From CAYZMS01 sp964479625 (lineage in GTDB: Bacteria > Bacteroidota > Bacteroidia > Chitinophagales > Saprospiraceae), in assembly GCA_964479625.1 (NCBI GenBank), contig CAYZMS010000001.1, forward strand, positions 124,001 through 188,000: DNA of 64,000 bases, written 5' to 3'. Below, in pieces: positions 62,073-64,000 of the stretch. Both the position numbers and the translations under genes were made by a program. Numbering within the stretch: position 1 is the first letter of the stretch; each line of letters starts with the position of its first letter. The notes under the pieces are model-generated. The model saw only the letters and a program-made list of their open reading frames with translations. It was not told where the DNA came from and made no database searches.

Positions 62073-64000
62073 CTACTTTAGCCTTTCTTCAAATAATTCG
62101 AAGATCCGTCGGTATTCATCCGTCCAACTGCTGGGTTCAATAAAACCATGGCCTTCGATGGGGAACAGGGCGAATTCCCAGTTTTCCTTTTTCAGTTCGA
62201 TCAGGCGTTGGGCCAGGCGTACTACATCCTGGAACTGTACGTTTCGGTCAACCATACCGTGCAGGATCAGCAAGTGATCCTGTAAACCCTCTGCATGGTA
62301 AATGGGAGAGGAGCGCCGGTAAGCGAGGCTGTCTTCCACCGGAGTATTCAGGATGTCAGAGGTATAACCGTGGTTATAATGGGCCCAATCTGTAACAGAA
62401 CGAAGGGCAGCACCGGCCTTGAAGGTGCCAGGTTCTTTAAAAAGTGCCATCAGTGTGATAAAGCCACCATAAGAGCCTCCGTATATACCTATGCGTTCGG
62501 GATCGATACCCAGTTCTTTTACCAAATAGGCTGCACCATCCACCTGATCATCCAGATCTTGCCCGCCCATGTGGCGATAGATGGCCGTGCGCCAGTCACG
62601 GCCGTATCCGGCACTTCCACGATAATCGATATCGAGCACCGTATAGCCTCTATCCGCAAGGAAGTTATGGAACATAAATTCCCGGTAATAACTGCTCCAC
62701 CAATTATGGGCGTTTTGAAGGTAACCGGCTCCATGAACAAAAATTATGGCCGGGCCGGCAGATGAGGTAGCTTCAGGCCGGTATAAGCGGGCAGGGACCA
62801 GGGCCCCGTCACGGGCTTTAAAACGAATGAGTTGGGGCTCCCTCCAATCGTATGCTTGGAAGGCTGCAGCGGTAGATTCGGTAAGTTGCTCGGGTTCCGC
62901 ACCTGGCTTGTTAGCTTGTCGGTAGATTTCCCAGGGTTGATTGCTGTAAGAGTATCGAAAGAGCAGTTGTTGCTCATCGGGCGAGACCTTCACTTCATGC
63001 GCCCCCGGGCGATCAGTGATCCTGATCATGGCTCCGCCTTTGGCCGGGAGGTGGTAAAAATCCTGATTCTCAGGGCCTTCGGCATTCGCATGGAGGAAAA
63101 AGGTCGATTTATCCTTTGATAGTTGAGCATCTAATATTTCAAAATCACCGGTGGTAAGGGCGGTTTTACTACCGGTATTTACATTAAGACGGTAAAGGTG
63201 GGAGTAGCCGGTTTCTTCCGATTGGAACCAAAAATGGTCGTTATCGATCCAGCCGATATTACCGGCAGCGAAATTCCAGTTGCCGATGCCGGGGCCTCCG
63301 ATCCAGGCCTCATCGTGTTGCCGGTCAAGTAGAATTAAATTACCCGTTCTACAGTCGAGCTCGCAGATCCAACGATCTTTGTTGTCCTGAGCGCGGACTA
63401 CTACTACCGCCTTTCCGGCTTTCGAAAAAACCGGGCCCAGAACGATGACAGGGCGGGCTTGTTCATATTGATCTTCGTAACTACCTTCCCCCTCATGATA
63501 ATCTTCCAGGAAAGCCGGTTTATCAAAAATGCCTTCCAGCATTTCGGTATTTATTTGATAGCTACTGTCTTTTTCCAGGTCCAGGACGTAGGAAGTGTAA
63601 GTATCCTGGGGAGCACCTACCTTGGAACGGCTGGGAAGATCCTCAATATAGCCTGAGGCTGTAACGTAATTGGGAACCTTCGTACTTTTAGCATCCGCAT
63701 CATCAGTAAGCAGGTAGGTCACAAAACGCAGGTCAGGGCTGATCTGAATATTCCCTATGCGTTTTCCCTGCAGGTAAATGGCCTTGGGCAGGTCATTAAG
63801 ATCGGCTGCTTCCCGTTGGTTTTCCCGGGCCTTTTCCTGTCCCTTCCGCCAGCGCAAACATTCGAATAGTTGCAGGTTGTCCTGTTCCAGCCATCGTTCT
63901 TCAGCCGGGGCGGGTTGTTTTTCCCTTGGGGCAGATCCTTTTTGAAAGTTGGTCAATTGCCGGGTAGTTCCCGTATTTGAATCCCAAAGGAAATAATCAT
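62073..64000 (-). CDS. S9 family serine peptidase (dipeptidyl-peptidase IV-like), 5' partial
   Basis: The frame continues to the window edge (upstream residues read YFLWDSNTGTTRQL, fitting the propeller), so the start lies outside and a TTG at 63956 is not the start. The N-terminal beta-propeller includes FSKAGKAVVVVRAQDNKDRW, IGWIDNDHFWFQSEETGYSH and KVSPDEQQLLFRYSYSN. The alpha/beta-hydrolase domain has the nucleophile in GIYGGSYGGFITLMALF (G-x-S-x-G-G), the Asp in LILHGMVDRNVQFQD and the His in PIEGHGFIEPSSW. Such enzymes release dipeptides or cut oligopeptides. At least 642 residues are visible and the C-terminus is complete. The export signal, if any, is not in the window. Confidence 0.94.
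   Translation of the reverse strand, partial: DYFLWDSNTGTTRQLTNFQKGSAPREKQPAPAEERWLEQDNLQLFECLRWRKGQEKARENQREAADLNDLPKAIYLQGKRIGNIQISPDLRFVTYLLTDDADAKSTKVPNYVTASGYIEDLPSRSKVGAPQDTYTSYVLDLEKDSSYQINTEMLEGIFDKPAFLEDYHEGEGSYEDQYEQARPVIVLGPVFSKAGKAVVVVRAQDNKDRWICELDCRTGNLILLDRQHDEAWIGGPGIGNWNFAAGNIGWIDNDHFWFQSEETGYSHLYRLNVNTGSKTALTTGDFEILDAQLSKDKSTFFLHANAEGPENQDFYHLPAKGGAMIRITDRPGAHEVKVSPDEQQLLFRYSYSNQPWEIYRQANKPGAEPEQLTESTAAAFQAYDWREPQLIRFKARDGALVPARLYRPEATSSAGPAIIFVHGAGYLQNAHNWWSSYYREFMFHNFLADRGYTVLDIDYRGSAGYGRDWRTAIYRHMGGQDLDDQVDGAAYLVKELGIDPERIGIYGGSYGGFITLMALFKEPGTFKAGAALRSVTDWAHYNHGYTSDILNTPVEDSLAYRRSSPIYHAEGLQDHLLILHGMVDRNVQFQDVVRLAQRLIELKKENWEFALFPIEGHGFIEPSSWTDEYRRIFELFEERLK

Noticed and set aside
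1..64000. CRISPR arrays, tRNA or rRNA genes, insertion sequences, known defence systems
   Set aside because: I saw no regularly spaced short repeats, no cloverleaf-type sequence that I could support, no transposase and no recognised defence genes. A tRNA or CRISPR scan would be needed to exclude short ones.

Overview
The window reads as chromosomal DNA of a member of the Bacteroidota, most likely a marine or environmental member of the Saprospiria/Lewinella type; this placement is inference from gene content. Supporting signs are a PorP/SprF-family protein, a TPR/beta-propeller/OmpA protein and a 2736-residue adhesin with a gliding-motility C-terminal sorting domain (type IX secretion), SusC/SusD/SusE-like nutrient uptake proteins, lipoproteins with acidic residues after the lipobox Cys, and repeated promoter-like sites of the Bacteroidota form TTTG-N(17-23)-TAnnTTTG. 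No rRNA, tRNA, CRISPR array, insertion sequence or prophage was recognised.

Layout. 1-5.0 kb: the end of a Ppx/GppA-like actin-fold protein, a large M16 peptidase and a secreted beta-helix protein. 5.3-17.4 kb: an apparent operon of a PorP/SprF-like membrane protein, an OmpA-family envelope protein and the giant adhesin, preceded by a promoter and a leader hairpin; the adhesin gene carries a nearly perfect 711-bp tandem duplication. 17.5-19.2 kb: a surface lipoprotein and an orphan secreted protein separated by a perfect hairpin. 19.2-25.5 kb: a TetR regulator, a SulP anion transporter and a cation/proton antiporter with a nucleotide-binding domain, divergent from release factor 3 (prfC).

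25.7-35.2 kb: a polysaccharide utilisation locus for beta-1,4-galactan/arabinogalactan: SusC-like, SusD-like, SusE/F-like, and a GH53 endo-galactanase, all intact. Its distal part is decaying: a GH2 beta-galactosidase gene has two TAG codons, two frameshifts and no 3' end, and is fused tail to tail with a truncated, nonsense-containing sodium/solute symporter gene. The outer-membrane and endo-acting steps may remain while local periplasmic hydrolysis and inner-membrane uptake are lost.

35.3-46.3 kb: a glycosyltransferase and small membrane protein, a TlpA-like thioredoxin, a second M16 peptidase, the large subunit of methylmalonyl-CoA mutase, an AntA/AntB-like antirepressor-type protein with a palindromic operator over its promoter, hemW and a BamA/TamA-like outer-membrane protein, closed by a strong bidirectional terminator. 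46.3-54.0 kb, all on the minus strand: a lipoprotein, a FemAB/GNAT-type protein, an O-methyltransferase, a small conserved-looking protein, an M49-type peptidase and a GMC oxidoreductase with its Tat-targeted partner subunit. 54.3-64 kb: DinB, alaS, an M23 peptidase with a long leader, a CapA-family protein, a metallophosphoesterase, an unknown membrane protein and an S9 peptidase that runs off the window.

No clear new multi-gene system is proven. The best leads are the recently duplicated adhesin segment, the antirepressor-like gene with its own operator, the decaying galactan locus, and the structured leaders of the type IX-related operon and the M23 gene.
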